Assembly (NCBI RefSeq): GCF_000719335.1
Contig: NZ_JOGB01000035.1
Location: forward strand, 7,540 to 71,539
Length of the DNA stretch: 64,000 bases
From: Streptomyces sp. NRRL S-87
GTDB lineage: Bacteria; Actinomycetota; Actinomycetes; Streptomycetales; Streptomycetaceae
Direction of reading: 5' to 3'
Part shown: one piece after another, positions 19,388-28,137 of the stretch
How positions within the stretch are numbered: the stretch's first letter is position 1
Layout of the letters: the number at the start of each line of letters is the position of its first letter
Program-made: the position numbers and the translations under genes
The notes under the pieces: generated by a model
What the model saw: the letters and a program-made list of their open reading frames with translations, nothing else
What the model was told of the DNA's origin: nothing
Databases searched by the model: none

Positions 19388-20483
19388 CGGAGGTCCCCTT
19401 CCGGACGGTGGTACGGGTCTTGGGCTTGCGGTCGCCCTTGGTGAGGGAGGCCGACCCGGGCCGCGCCGCGGTCGCGGGGGCGGCGACGGTCGTGGACTCG
19501 ATGGCGGGGTCGGTCGTGGACTCGGGGTCGGAGTCGGGCTTCGGCTCGGACTCGGAGTCGGGCTCGGACTCGGTGTTCGGCTCGGACTCGGTGGCGGGCT
19601 CCGGCTCGGGATCGGTCGCGGGCTCCGGGTCGGGCTTGGTCGTGGGCTCGGGCTCCGGCTCGGACCCGGGCTCCGGATCGGTGTCCGCGTCGGCCGCCGG
19701 AGCGGCGGGCGCCGCGGCGGGCTCCGGATCGGCCCCGGCCGCCACCGCGGGCGCCGCGCCGGGCACGGGCCGGGCGCTGGGGTCGGGCGCGGCGGCGGTG
19801 CGGACGACGACCGCGCCCTCCGGGGCCTCGCTGCAGACGGCCAGCACGGTCGTGCCGCGGTCGGCGAGGGAGCGCAGCAGGGCCCAGGCCTCGGCGCGCT
19901 CGGCGTCCGAGAGCTTGAGGTCGGTGTCGTCCACGGCCACGAGCCGGGGCTGCGACATCAGGGCCAGTGCCAGCGAGAGCCGCAGCTCCTCCAGGCGCTC
20001 CAGGTCGCGGACCGAGGTGCGGGCGCCCTTGGGCAGCGCTTCCACGTCCAGGCCGACCGCGGCGAGGGCCTCGTCGATCCGGCGGGCGGTGCCCGCGACG
20101 CGCTCGCCGCGCGGGCGGAGCAGGGCGCGGACCGGGCCGTCGTAGCGCCGCTGGAGCAGCGCGCGCTCGCGCAGCTGCTCGGCCACGGTCAGGGACGGGT
20201 CGAGGTCGGTGACCCCGGGCACCGGGCCCAGCGCGCTGAGCCGGCGGACCGCGCCCATCTTCTTCGGCAGTCGGTGGCCGTCGACCTCGGCGTGGCCGGC
20301 GGTGGGCTTCATGCGGCCGGTCAGGGCGAGCAGCAGGCAGGTGCGCCCGGAGCCGGACGGGCCCTCGACGGCGATCAGCGAGCCCGGTGCGGCCTCGACG
20401 TCCACGCCCCGGAAGACCCAGCCGCGCGGGCCCTTCATCCCGAAGTCCGCGGCCTTGACGGCCGCGCCGTGCGGGCTGTCCAC
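19374..20483 (-). CDS. ABC-type ATPase with degenerate motifs and acidic repeat tail
   Basis: The first 225 or so residues resemble an ABC nucleotide-binding domain: Walker A GPSGSGRTCLL (Lys replaced by Arg), a region aligning with Walker B (RLVAVDDTDL, lacking the usual catalytic Glu), no LSGGQ signature and no H-loop His (VLAVCSEAPEG). The remaining 140 residues are a low-complexity Asp/Pro/Glu/Ser tail. GTG start with GAGGGGGG about 8 nt upstream. The gene is co-transcribed with YhgE/Pip and tetR genes. Whether it hydrolyses ATP is doubtful; it may serve a structural or regulatory role in the transporter. Confidence 0.8.
   Translation of the reverse strand: MDSPHGAAVKAADFGMKGPRGWVFRGVDVEAAPGSLIAVEGPSGSGRTCLLLALTGRMKPTAGHAEVDGHRLPKKMGAVRRLSALGPVPGVTDLDPSLTVAEQLRERALLQRRYDGPVRALLRPRGERVAGTARRIDEALAAVGLDVEALPKGARTSVRDLERLEELRLSLALALMSQPRLVAVDDTDLKLSDAERAEAWALLRSLADRGTTVLAVCSEAPEGAVVVRTAAAPDPSARPVPGAAPAVAAGADPEPAAAPAAPAADADTDPEPGSEPEPEPTTKPDPEPATDPEPEPATESEPNTESEPDSESEPKPDSDPESTTDPAIESTTVAAPATAARPGSASLTKGDRKPKTRTTVRKGTSDALA
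19495..19690 (-). repeat. Low-complexity Asp/Glu/Pro/Ser-coding repeats
   Basis: Imperfect short repeats of the GACTCGGAGTCGGGCTCG type inside the ATPase gene, translating as (D/S/T)PEPE and ESEP units. They are in frame and probably prone to slippage, so tail length may vary between strains. Confidence 0.75.
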
Positions 20484-20497
20484 GCCCGTCCCCCCTC

Positions 20498-20531
20498 TTT
20501 TTGAACTGACCAGTCAGTTCAAAAACTATCA
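20498..20531. promoter_or_regulatory. TetR-type operator and promoter of the ATPase-YhgE-tetR operon
   Basis: Perfect 13-bp inverted repeat with 2-nt centre (20498-20525; arms TTTTTGAACTGAC and GTCAGTTCAAAAA), AT-rich against a GC-rich background. On the minus strand a TGATAG hexamer (20531 to 20526) abuts the palindrome, so a -10 there would put the transcription start inside it. The ribosome-binding GAGGGGGG follows directly. Confidence 0.8.
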
Positions 20532-20701
20532 CGCTTCGTGGAAGCCCCACCGCGGGAGCCGCGCCCTCCCCCCGGCACACGCCCAGGCGCCCGGCAAAAC
20601 CGCAGGTCAGATGGATTGTCAGTGGCGGACGTCACGATGGGTCCGTGCGGAGCTCCCCGACGGAAGGGGACCCCGCGAACCGCGTAGACAGGAGGTTCGT
20701 C

Positions 20702-21178
20702 ATGGCCACACCCGCCGCCACGCCAGCCGCCGATGTCCACCCCGTCCTCCGCCGCACGACCGCGCCGCCCGCGGCCGTCGAGCTGCTCGACAAGGCCCGC
20801 GCGGGCCTGACCGAGGCCGCCGGCCTCGCCGTACCGAACGAGCGCTATGCCACCGCCCACCTCGCCGCACTGCGCGCCGCGGCCGCCGTGCTCGCCGCCC
20901 GGGCCCGCCCGGAGCCACCGAGCGCCCGGCGCCGGCCGCGGATCCGCAGTGCCTGGGACCTGCTGCCCCAGATCGCGCCCGAGCTGACCGAGTGGAGTGC
21001 CCTGTTCGCCTCGGGGGCGGCCAGGCGCGCCCGGGCCGAGGCGGGCATACAGGGGGCGGCCACCGGACGGCAGGCGGACGACCTGCTGCGCGAGGTCGCG
21101 ATGTTCCTGCGCATCGTGGAGCGCCTGCTGGCCCTCCCGCCGGTGCTGCCGCCACCCCGCCCGGAGCCCCTCGGCTGA
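20702..21178 (+). CDS. SAV_6107-type HEPN domain protein
   Basis: Small helical protein of 158 residues that I recognise by gene order and sequence style as the SAV_6107-family HEPN protein found next to streptomycete dcw clusters. It has an Ala-rich first half with LLDKARAGLTEAA and NERYATAHLAALRAAAAVLAARA, a basic linker (SARRRPRIRSAWDLLPQIAPEL), and a helical second half. The ATG is fixed by AGGAGG 7 nt upstream. Many HEPN proteins are RNases with an R-x4-6-H motif, but no such motif is clear here, so no activity is assigned. Confidence 0.75.
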   Translation: MATPAATPAADVHPVLRRTTAPPAAVELLDKARAGLTEAAGLAVPNERYATAHLAALRAAAAVLAARARPEPPSARRRPRIRSAWDLLPQIAPELTEWSALFASGAARRARAEAGIQGAATGRQADDLLREVAMFLRIVERLLALPPVLPPPRPEPLG

Positions 21179-21328
21179 CGGTCGGCGGAGCCGGGGACGG
21201 CAGACCGCGCCCGGAACGACCGGACGCGGGATGGGCTGCCCGGCTCCGGGAGGCAATAGGGTGGATCACGCACCTGACCATTGCCAGCCCGCCGCCCGCG
21301 GCGGTTCCGCGCCGAGGAGTCATCAGCC

Positions 21329-22093
21329 GTGTCGGACACCACCCGCCCCCGCGCCTCCCTCCGCACCGCCGTGGTGTGGGAGGTCCTCAAGGAGGTTCTG
21401 GACCACCGCGCCAAGGCCACCGGGCGGGACGTCCTGGACGTGCTCGACACGGGCGGCGGCACGGGCAAGTTCGCCGTGCCCGTCGCCCGGCTCGGCCACC
21501 GGGTCACCGTCGTCGACCCCAGCCCGAACGCCCTGTTCGGGCTGGAGCGCCGGGTCACCGAGGAGGGCGTCGCCCACCTGGTGACCGGCGTGCAGGGCGA
21601 CGCCCAGGGCCTGCTGGACGTCGTCGAGCGCGGGGCGTACGACGTGGTGCTCTGCCACGGGGCGCTCGAGTACGTGGACGACCCGGCCGAGGGCGTGTCC
21701 AACGCGGTCGCCGCCCTGCGCCCGGGCGGCACGCTCAGCCTGCTCGCCGCGGGCCTGGGCGGCGCGGTGCTCGCGCGCGCCCTGGCCGGGCACTTCACGG
21801 AGGCCCGCACCGCCCTGACCGACCCGGCCGGCCGGTGGGGCGCGGGCGACCCGGTGCCCCGCCGCTTCACCGCCGACCAGCTCACCGAGCTGGTCGGTGG
21901 CGCAGGCCTGGAGGTGGGCCCGGTGCACGGCGTACGGGTCTTCGCCGACCTGGTCCCGGGCGTGCTCGTGGACACCGAGCCGGGCGCGGTAGAGGCCCTG
22001 CTGCGGCTCGAGGAGGCGGCGGCGGAGCTGCCCGCGTTCCACGCCGTGGCCACCCAGCTCCACGTGCTCGGCCGGAAGCCCGACACGGCCTGA
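21329..22093 (+). CDS. Class I SAM-dependent methyltransferase
   Basis: The 254-residue protein has a Rossmann methyltransferase fold: motif I VLDTGGGTGKFAVPVA near residue 35, an acidic end of strand 2 (VTVVDPSPNAL), and the post-motif DVVLCHGALEYVDDP and LRPGGTLSLLA. The substrate is not recognisable. A GTG start is preferred because GAGGAG lies about 9 nt upstream; an upstream in-frame ATG (21281) would add 16 basic residues. The gene stands in a plus-strand series of small conserved actinobacterial genes and may share a transcript with the HEPN gene 150 nt upstream. Confidence 0.88.
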   Translation: MSDTTRPRASLRTAVVWEVLKEVLDHRAKATGRDVLDVLDTGGGTGKFAVPVARLGHRVTVVDPSPNALFGLERRVTEEGVAHLVTGVQGDAQGLLDVVERGAYDVVLCHGALEYVDDPAEGVSNAVAALRPGGTLSLLAAGLGGAVLARALAGHFTEARTALTDPAGRWGAGDPVPRRFTADQLTELVGGAGLEVGPVHGVRVFADLVPGVLVDTEPGAVEALLRLEEAAAELPAFHAVATQLHVLGRKPDTA

Positions 22094-22341
22094 TCTGCGG
22101 CGGGTCGGACCGGGTGGGCCGCACCCCCTCCGTTCCGGCCGCCGTCACCGTATGATCGGGATACACCGTCCGGCATGGCCGGCCGGGCGTTGGGGAATAA
22201 GGGCCACAACGACCGCTCGGGCGACGGTACGGTTTGTCGAACCTGGCGCAGAGGGGCGGGTTTCACGGGGGCGATTCCCTGCCTATCCTGAAGGGGACCC
22301 CCGGTCGCCACCCCCGCGACCGACGGATGAGGAGGACTCCC

Positions 22342-22743
22342 GTGCCGCTCTCGGAGCACGAGCAGAGAATGCTCGAGCAGATGGAGCGAGCGCTGTACGC
22401 CGAAGATCCCAAGTTCGCGTCGGCGCTTGAGGGAAGCGGGCTGCGCACGTACACCCGACGACGGGTCTACCAGGCAGTCGCAGGCTTTCTGGTGGGTATC
22501 GCGCTCCTCATGACCGGAATGGTCGAGCAGAGCCTGTTGTGGGTCAGTGTGGTGGGGTTCCTCGTCATGCTGGGCTGCGCGGTGCTCGCGATCACCGGCT
22601 GGCGCAAGGCACCCAAACCCGGCGAGCAGGCCGCACCCGGCGCCGCCGGTGGCCACGCCCGGGGCCACAACCGACAGAAGCGGTCGGTCATGGACCGCAT
22701 CGAACAGCGCTGGCAGAAGCGCCGCGACGAGCAGGGCCACTGA
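22342..22743 (+). CDS. DUF3040 membrane protein
   Basis: A 133-residue protein beginning PLSEHEQRMLEQMERALY, the DUF3040 signature, with ALYAEDPKFASAL next, two adjacent membrane helices (about 50-90) and a basic C-terminus (HNRQKRSVMDRIEQRWQKRRDE). The GTG start has GAGGAGG 6 nt upstream. DUF3040 proteins are widespread in actinobacteria close to dcw and cell-envelope genes, and none has a firm function. The gene is followed by a strong hairpin terminator. Confidence 0.9.
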   Translation: MPLSEHEQRMLEQMERALYAEDPKFASALEGSGLRTYTRRRVYQAVAGFLVGIALLMTGMVEQSLLWVSVVGFLVMLGCAVLAITGWRKAPKPGEQAAPGAAGGHARGHNRQKRSVMDRIEQRWQKRRDEQGH

Positions 22744-22777
22744 GCCCAGGGGCCACGGCCCCGTGAGCAGACGTGCA

Positions 22778-22814
22778 CGAGGGGGTGCCGCCCGGGCCGG
22801 GCGGCACCCCCTCG
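22778..22814 (+). terminator. Hairpin terminator after DUF3040 gene
   Basis: Long inverted repeat CGAGGGGGTGCCGCCC / GGGCGGCACCCCCTCG with a minimal loop, 35 nt after the stop codon. Confidence 0.75.
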
Positions 22815-22871
22815 GCGTCCCGGCGTCCCGTTTCGCCGGTCAGCGCGGGACCGCTGCGGCATGATGACCGG

Positions 22872-23510
22872 ATGAGCGCGCTCCCCCTGGTCTTCACCAG
22901 CGGCTGGGCCAGCGGCATCAACGCCTACGCCGTGGTCCTGCTGCTCGGCGTCTTCGGCCGTGCCGGGCTCACCGACCAGGTGCCCGCCTCGCTCCAGCGC
23001 ACCGACGTCCTGGTCGTGGCCGGGGTGCTCTTCCTCTGCGAGGCGGTCGCCGACAAGATCCCGTACGTGGACTCGGCCTGGGATGCGGTGCACACCGTGA
23101 TCCGGCCGGTCGCCGGTGGCGTGGTGGGTGCGCTGCTGGCCGGGCAGAGCGGCTCCCTGACGGACCTCGCGGCCGGAGCCGTGGGCGGCGCCACCGCGCT
23201 GGCCAGCCATTTCGTCAAGGCCGGCACGAGAATGGCGGTCAACACCTCCCCGGAGCCGGTCAGCAACATCGTCATCAGCACCGCCGAGGACCTGGGCGTC
23301 GCCGCGATCGTCACCTTCGCGATGTTCAACCCGCAGGCGGCCGCGGTGATCGCCGCCGTGCTCCTGCTGTCCGGCCTGGTCGTGCTGGTCTACCTCTGGA
23401 CCAGGATCCGCCGCTTCCTTCGCCGTCGGGCGCAGCGACGCGAGGAGAGACGGCTGGCCGCGCTCCCGGGTGGCGGCCCTCCGGACGGGGCCCGCCACCA
23501 GGGCGGATAG
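22872..23510 (+). CDS. DUF4126 membrane protein
   Basis: A 212-residue integral membrane protein with about five hydrophobic segments. Family features are the start (LPLVFTSGWASGINAYAVV), KIPYVDSAWDAVHTVIRP, and NTSPEPVSNIVIST before the last helices. It ends in a strongly basic tail. No function is known for DUF4126. The start ATG was chosen on the family N-terminus; no strong ribosome-binding site is visible. Its TAG stop codon is part of the -10 hexamer of the next gene. Confidence 0.85.
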   Translation: MSALPLVFTSGWASGINAYAVVLLLGVFGRAGLTDQVPASLQRTDVLVVAGVLFLCEAVADKIPYVDSAWDAVHTVIRPVAGGVVGALLAGQSGSLTDLAAGAVGGATALASHFVKAGTRMAVNTSPEPVSNIVISTAEDLGVAAIVTFAMFNPQAAAVIAAVLLLSGLVVLVYLWTRIRRFLRRRAQRREERRLAALPGGGPPDGARHQGG

Positions 23511-23519
23511 GGTCGGGCC
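23508..23519 (+). promoter_or_regulatory. Leaderless -10 (TAGGGT) for CrtI-like gene
   Basis: TAGGGT ends 6 nt before the ATG and overlaps the stop codon of the DUF4126 gene. The predicted +1 is the A of the start codon. No Shine-Dalgarno sequence is present. Confidence 0.55.
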
Positions 23520-25013
23520 ATGGCAAGGATTGCGGTGATCGGCGCCGGGATGGGCGCCATGGCGGCGGCCGCCCGACTGACCGTGGCGGGCCACCGGGTG
23601 ACGGTGTACGAGCGCGGGGAGACGTACGGCGGCTCCCTCGGGCGCCTCGAGCGCGACGGCTTCGCCTTCGACACCGGCCCGGGACTGCTCCTGCTGCCCG
23701 CCGTCTACCGCGACCTGTTCGTCAAGACGGGCAAGCGACCCCTGGAGAGCTGCGTCGACATGGCCCAGGTGGACCCCGCGGTCCGCCACGTCCTGGCCGA
23801 CGGCCGCACGCTGACGCTCCCGGCCGTCTCGCGCGGCGGCGTGGCCGCGGCCCTCGACGAAGCCTTCGGCCCGGGCGCGGGCGAGCGCTGGGCGGCCCTG
23901 CTCAACCGGGCCCGGGACGCCTGGGACGCCACCCGGCGCCCGCTGCTGGAGGAGCCGCTGCGCCCCGACTGGCAGGTGCTGGGCCGCGACCCCTACCCGG
24001 CGCTGCGCAGGAGCGGCCTGCTGCGCCGCCGCCCGCCGACGCTGGCCGAGGTGGCCGACCGCGAGCTGGGCGGACCCGCCGCCGCCCTGCTGACCAGCCG
24101 CGTGCTGGAGCACGGGCTCGACCCGCGCACCGCGCCGGCGGCCGCGACCGTGCTGCCGTACATGGAGCAGACCTTCGGCGGCTGGTACGTGCGCGGGGGC
24201 CTGCGGGCCCTCGCGACGGCGGTGTACGAGCGGTGCCTGGAGCGCCGGGTCGGGTTCGTCTTCGGCGCCGAGGTCACGGGCGTCCCGGTGCGGGACGGCC
24301 GGGCGGCCGGCGTCGAGCTGGCCGACGGCACGGTCGCCGAGGCCGACGAGGTGGTCTGCGGGGCGGACCCGCGGACGCTGGAGTGGCTCCTGCCGGACGC
24401 CGCCCCGTGGCCCGCCGGGGCCAGGGAACCGCGGACGGGGGCGCCGAGCCGCTTCACCCTGCTGCTCGCCCTGCGCGGGGAGCGTCCCGCGGACACCGTC
24501 CACCGGACCGTCGTGCACTCCCCCGACCCGGCCGCCGAGGCGGACGCGTTCCGGGGCGAGCACACCGGCCGGCCCACGGTGACGGTGCTGCGTCCGGACG
24601 ACCCGACGACCCGGCCCGACGCGGACCACGAGGCGGTCACGGCGACGGCCGTCGTGGCCCCTCAGGGCGTCCTGGACTGGGCGGACGCGGATCTGGTGGC
24701 CCGTTACACGGAACGGGTGCTGGCGGCCGCGGAACGGGCCGTCCCGGGGCTGCGGGCCCGGCTGCTGTGGCACGAGGCCCGGACGCCGCTGGACGTGGCC
24801 GGCGACACCGGCGCGGTCGGGGGCGGCGTGCCCGCGCCCGCGCTGGCCGGGGCCACGGAGCTGCTGTACCCCGCGAACACCACCGCCGTGGCCGGCCTGC
24901 ACCTCGCCGGGGGCTGGACCCACCCCGGTGGCGGACTGGCCCACGCGGGCATGTCCGGCGCGCTGGTGGCGGGGCTGGTCACCGAGGGCTCCGCCTTCCG
25001 CGGGTCCCAGTAG
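23520..25013 (+). CDS. Phytoene-desaturase-like FAD/NAD(P) oxidoreductase
   Basis: A 497-residue flavoprotein of the CrtI/amine-oxidase type. It begins with the dinucleotide-binding motif IGAGMGAMAAAARL and GHRVTVYERGETYGGS, has an internal MEQTFGGWYVRGGLRALATAV segment, and ends with the second FAD motif GLHLAGGWTHPGGGLAHAGMSG. Family members desaturate or isomerise polyenes. No phytoene synthase, cyclase or other carotenoid gene is nearby, so carotenoid formation cannot be claimed. The start is fixed by a -10 hexamer 6 nt upstream, suggesting a leaderless message. Confidence 0.82.
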   Translation: MARIAVIGAGMGAMAAAARLTVAGHRVTVYERGETYGGSLGRLERDGFAFDTGPGLLLLPAVYRDLFVKTGKRPLESCVDMAQVDPAVRHVLADGRTLTLPAVSRGGVAAALDEAFGPGAGERWAALLNRARDAWDATRRPLLEEPLRPDWQVLGRDPYPALRRSGLLRRRPPTLAEVADRELGGPAAALLTSRVLEHGLDPRTAPAAATVLPYMEQTFGGWYVRGGLRALATAVYERCLERRVGFVFGAEVTGVPVRDGRAAGVELADGTVAEADEVVCGADPRTLEWLLPDAAPWPAGAREPRTGAPSRFTLLLALRGERPADTVHRTVVHSPDPAAEADAFRGEHTGRPTVTVLRPDDPTTRPDADHEAVTATAVVAPQGVLDWADADLVARYTERVLAAAERAVPGLRARLLWHEARTPLDVAGDTGAVGGGVPAPALAGATELLYPANTTAVAGLHLAGGWTHPGGGLAHAGMSGALVAGLVTEGSAFRGSQ

Positions 25014-25145
25014 GCAGGGCGCAGGCGGTGGTGAGCCCGGGCGTCGTGGGCGCGGGCGCGGTGGGCGCGGGCGCAGCAGGAGGACGGAGCGGCGGTCGCC
25101 GTCCGTCCGGATGCGGGAGTTCGGTTCGGTAGCGGGAGGCCGATT

Positions 25146-26180
25146 TCAGTAGCGGTACTGCTCGTACTCGCCGTTCGGCGCCTGGTACGGGTACGCCTGC
25201 GGCTGCTCCTCGGGGTACGGCTGGGCGACGTCGCGCTGCTGCGGGACCCACGACCCGCTGTACGGCGCCTCCGGCGCGTACTGGTGCTGCCCGGTGTACG
25301 GGTCGGCGTAGGCCGGGTAGGCGTCCTGGCCCGTGCCGTAGCCGTAGTCGTACGCCGCGTAGGCCCCGGGGTCGGGCTGGGCGGAGAGCGCGCCGGTGCC
25401 GATGTAGGGGTCGGAGTAGGCGGCGTACGTCTGCTGCTCGCCGGCGCCGTAGCCGTAGCCGGTCGCGTAGCCGGGGTCCTGGTAGGCGGCGGCCTGGCCG
25501 TACGGGTCCGGGGCGGCGGGGGCCTGGGGGGCGTAGTAGTTCGGGTCGGCGTAGTCGGAGCCGGGGTACCCGGAGCCGTCGTAGCCCGGCGCGGCCTCGT
25601 AGCCCGCGGGCGCGTAGCCGTCCGCGGCGGTGCCGTAGCCGGAGCCCGCCGGGTCGTAGGCGGCGCCGGCCTGGTCGTAGGCGGCGCCGGCCTGGTCGTC
25701 CGTACGGGGCTCGAAGACCGAGGCGTCGGATGCCTCGACGGGATCGTCGGCCGGGTCCAGGCGGTCCATCACGGCCGTCCCGGCGTCCTGCACGTCGCCG
25801 TCGGGGCCGTACGCCGACCCGTACTCGAGGTCGGAGACCTCCAGCACCGGCTCCGTACGTCGCGGGGCCGCCCCGCCGCGGCGCCTGCCGCGGCGGCCCT
25901 GCTCGACCTCGGGTTCGGCGTCGCGCTTGGTGCCCAGCGCCCAGCCCGCGACGAAGCCGCGCCGGAAGGAGAGGGTGACCAGGGTCTGGCCGACCGCGAA
26001 CGCGGCGGCGCCCACGGCGATGACGACGACCGAACCCAGCAGGACGCCGACGACGACGCCCAGGAACCCGGCGAACGCGAGCACGCGCCAGCGCAGGCGC
26101 GCCTTGTACTGGAGCAGTACCTCCGCCAGCAGCCACAGCGCGACAATGCCGAACGCGATGTAGAGGACCGTCCAGCCCAT
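25146..26180 (-). CDS. Membrane protein with Tyr/Gly/Pro-rich C-terminal region
   Basis: A 344-residue protein: two or three membrane helices in the first 75 residues, a charged linker (KRDAEPEVEQGRRGRRRGG), then about 200 residues rich in Tyr, Gly, Ala, Pro and Gln (repeats such as AYDQAGAAYDPAG and YGYGAGEQQTYAAYSDPY). The tail looks disordered and is of the kind seen in condensate-forming proteins. No catalytic motif. GAGAGGGG precedes the ATG. It may be co-transcribed with metF (39-nt gap). Function unknown. Confidence 0.8.
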   Translation of the reverse strand: MGWTVLYIAFGIVALWLLAEVLLQYKARLRWRVLAFAGFLGVVVGVLLGSVVVIAVGAAAFAVGQTLVTLSFRRGFVAGWALGTKRDAEPEVEQGRRGRRRGGAAPRRTEPVLEVSDLEYGSAYGPDGDVQDAGTAVMDRLDPADDPVEASDASVFEPRTDDQAGAAYDQAGAAYDPAGSGYGTAADGYAPAGYEAAPGYDGSGYPGSDYADPNYYAPQAPAAPDPYGQAAAYQDPGYATGYGYGAGEQQTYAAYSDPYIGTGALSAQPDPGAYAAYDYGYGTGQDAYPAYADPYTGQHQYAPEAPYSGSWVPQQRDVAQPYPEEQPQAYPYQAPNGEYEQYRY

Positions 26181-26219
26181 GCATGGCCCCTCTCGGTACG
26201 GCCGCGCGGGTACGGCCGG

Positions 26220-27134
26220 TCAGGGCCGCTGGTGCAGGCCCAGATTCTCGTAGATCTCGAGGGTCGCCGTGGAGTTGTTGAGCGTGATGAAGTGCAGTCC
26301 GGGGACACCCTCGGCCAGCAGTCGCGCGCAGAACTCCGTGGCGAACTCGATGCCAATGGAGCGTACAGCGGCCGGATCGTCCTTGACGGCGAGCATGCGC
26401 TCTTTCACGTCCGCGGGGAAGACCGCGTTGCTCAGCTGGGGCAGCCGGTCGAGCTGCTTGATGCCCACAACTGGCATGCACTCGGGGATGATCGGGGTGT
26501 CGCAGCCGGCCTGCTCGACCCGGTCCCGCAACCGCAGGTAACTCTCCGGATCGAAAAACATCTGCGTGATCGCATAATCGGCACCTGCACGGCACTTGTC
26601 CACGAAGTGCCGGATGTCCGTATCCCAGTCGTCGGAGCGGGGGTGCAGCTCGGGGAACGCCGCGACGCCCACGCAGAAATCGCCGGACTCCTTCAACAGG
26701 CGGACGAGGTCGGCCGCATAGTGGACGCCCTCGGGGTGCGCCACCCACTCGCCCATCGGGTCGCCCGGCGGGTCACCGCGCAGGGCCAGCATGTTGCGGA
26801 TGCCCGCGTCCGCGAACTGCCCGATGACGTGGCGCAGCTCGGCGATCGAGTGGTCGACCGCGGTCAGGTGGGCGACCGGGGTCAGCGTCGTGTCGGCCGC
26901 GATGTCCTGGGTGGCCTTGACCGTGCCGCCCCGGGTCGAGCCGCCGGCCCCGTACGTGACGGAGACGAAGCTGGGGGACACGGCCTCGATGCGGCGCAGC
27001 GCGTTCCACAGGTTCCGCTCGCCCTTCTCGGTCTTCGGCGCCCAGAACTCGAACGAGTACGAGGTGCCGGACGCGAGCATGTCGCGGACGGTGCGTGCAC
27101 GGTCCGACCTGGTGGAAGCGGTGCCAAGGGCCAT
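26220..27134 (-). CDS. metF: Methylenetetrahydrofolate reductase
   Basis: FAD enzyme reducing 5,10-methylene-THF to 5-methyl-THF for methionine synthesis. The 304 residues cover the catalytic TIM barrel only, as in bacterial MetF. Motifs: [13 protein letters not shown] near the N-terminus, [26 protein letters not shown], and [16 protein letters not shown] near residue 190, followed by [11 protein letters not shown]. The start ATG has no ribosome-binding site, but a TAACCT hexamer ends 6 nt upstream, so the message is probably leaderless. No cobalamin or SAM riboswitch was seen upstream. Confidence 0.95.
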   Translation of the reverse strand: MALGTASTRSDRARTVRDMLASGTSYSFEFWAPKTEKGERNLWNALRRIEAVSPSFVSVTYGAGGSTRGGTVKATQDIAADTTLTPVAHLTAVDHSIAELRHVIGQFADAGIRNMLALRGDPPGDPMGEWVAHPEGVHYAADLVRLLKESGDFCVGVAAFPELHPRSDDWDTDIRHFVDKCRAGADYAITQMFFDPESYLRLRDRVEQAGCDTPIIPECMPVVGIKQLDRLPQLSNAVFPADVKERMLAVKDDPAAVRSIGIEFATEFCARLLAEGVPGLHFITLNNSTATLEIYENLGLHQRP

Positions 27135-27146
27135 ACCGGCAGGTTA
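27135..27146 (-). promoter_or_regulatory. Leaderless -10 (TAACCT) for metF
   Basis: On the minus strand TAACCT (27146 to 27141) ends 6 nt before the ATG, putting +1 on the start codon. No Shine-Dalgarno sequence. Confidence 0.55.
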
Positions 27147-27275
27147 GACAAAGTCCAGGGAGGGCCCAAGGACCGTCCACATCCCGGACGCGTTTTTGGA
27201 CAGTTCGTGTCGGTCCCTGCGGCCACGGGGAGCGCAGGGGTCTCCTGCCGTCACATCAGGCACGTCGCGGATGTC

Positions 27276-27311
27276 GGGCGCGTCGGGCACGTGGGGCACG
27301 TGGGGCACGTG
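27276..27311. repeat. 9-bp tandem repeat (GGGCACGTG)
   Basis: Three exact copies of GGGCACGTG (27285, 27294, 27303) after one diverged copy, in the spacer between metF and thiE. Each copy holds a CACGTG palindrome. Confidence 0.8.
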
Positions 27312-27346
27312 GGGGCGGGCGAGCCGCGCGAGGCCCGTGAGCCGCC

Positions 27347-28000
27347 TCAGGCGAGGCGGGCGCGGACCCGCTTCGCGAGGTCGGCGGCGGCGGCACCGGG
27401 GTCGTCGGCCTCGGTGATCGCCCGTACGACGACCACGCGGGAGGCGCCGGCGTCGAGCACCTCGTCCAGGTTCCCGGCGTCGATGCCGCCGATGGCGAAC
27501 CAGGGCCGGTCCTGGCCGAGCGAGGCGGCGTAGCGCACGAGGTCGAGGCCGGGGGCGTAGCGGCCCGGCTTGGTGGGGGTGGGCCAGCAGGGGCCGGTGC
27601 AGAAGTAGTCGACGCCCGGCTCGGCGGCGGCCGCGGCCACCTCGTCCTCGCCGTGGCAGGACCGGCCGATCAGCACCCCTTCGCCGAGGATCGCGCGGGC
27701 GGCCGGCACCGGGATGTCTCCCTGGCCCAGGTGCAGGACGTCGGAGCCGATGGCGTGCGCGACGTCGGCCCGGTCGTTGACGGCCACGAGCTTGCCGTGC
27801 CGGCGTGCGGCCTCGGCGAACACCTGGAGGTGCTCCAGCTCCTCGGCGGCTTCCATGCCTTTGTCGCGCAGCTGCACGATGTCGACCCCGCCGGCGAGGA
27901 CGGCGTCGAGGAACTCGGGCAGGTCGCCCTGGCGCTTGCGCGCGTCCGTGCAGAGGTAGAGCCGGGCGTCGGCGAGGGCTGCGCGGGCGTCGACAGGCAT
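27347..28000 (-). CDS. thiE: Thiamine phosphate synthase
   Basis: Joins hydroxymethylpyrimidine pyrophosphate and thiazole phosphate to thiamine phosphate. The 217-residue TIM barrel has the family motifs QLRDKG (about 45), [12 protein letters not shown] (about 75), HLGQGD, the diphosphate-binding [11 protein letters not shown] near 140 and [10 protein letters not shown]. The ATG at the family N-terminus has no strong ribosome-binding site. It lies on the strand opposite to thiO-thiS-thiG, 2.5 kb away, and has no visible TPP riboswitch of its own. Confidence 0.95.
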   Translation of the reverse strand: MPVDARAALADARLYLCTDARKRQGDLPEFLDAVLAGGVDIVQLRDKGMEAAEELEHLQVFAEAARRHGKLVAVNDRADVAHAIGSDVLHLGQGDIPVPAARAILGEGVLIGRSCHGEDEVAAAAAEPGVDYFCTGPCWPTPTKPGRYAPGLDLVRYAASLGQDRPWFAIGGIDAGNLDEVLDAGASRVVVVRAITEADDPGAAAADLAKRVRARLA

Positions 28001-28137
28001 GGAGGTACCCCCCGTGGTGAGCGGTGCGCAGGGCCCGGAGGGTCCCGCGCACCGCGTGGCGGATCAGGTGTTCAAGCAGGTCAGCTGGTCAGCAGGCCGG
28101 CGAGCCGGTTGGCTGACAGGCCGGCGGGGTCGGCAGG

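Noticed and set aside
23520..25013. Carotenoid biosynthesis cluster
   Set aside because: Only a CrtI-like oxidoreductase is present; no phytoene synthase, cyclase or prenyltransferase gene is near it.
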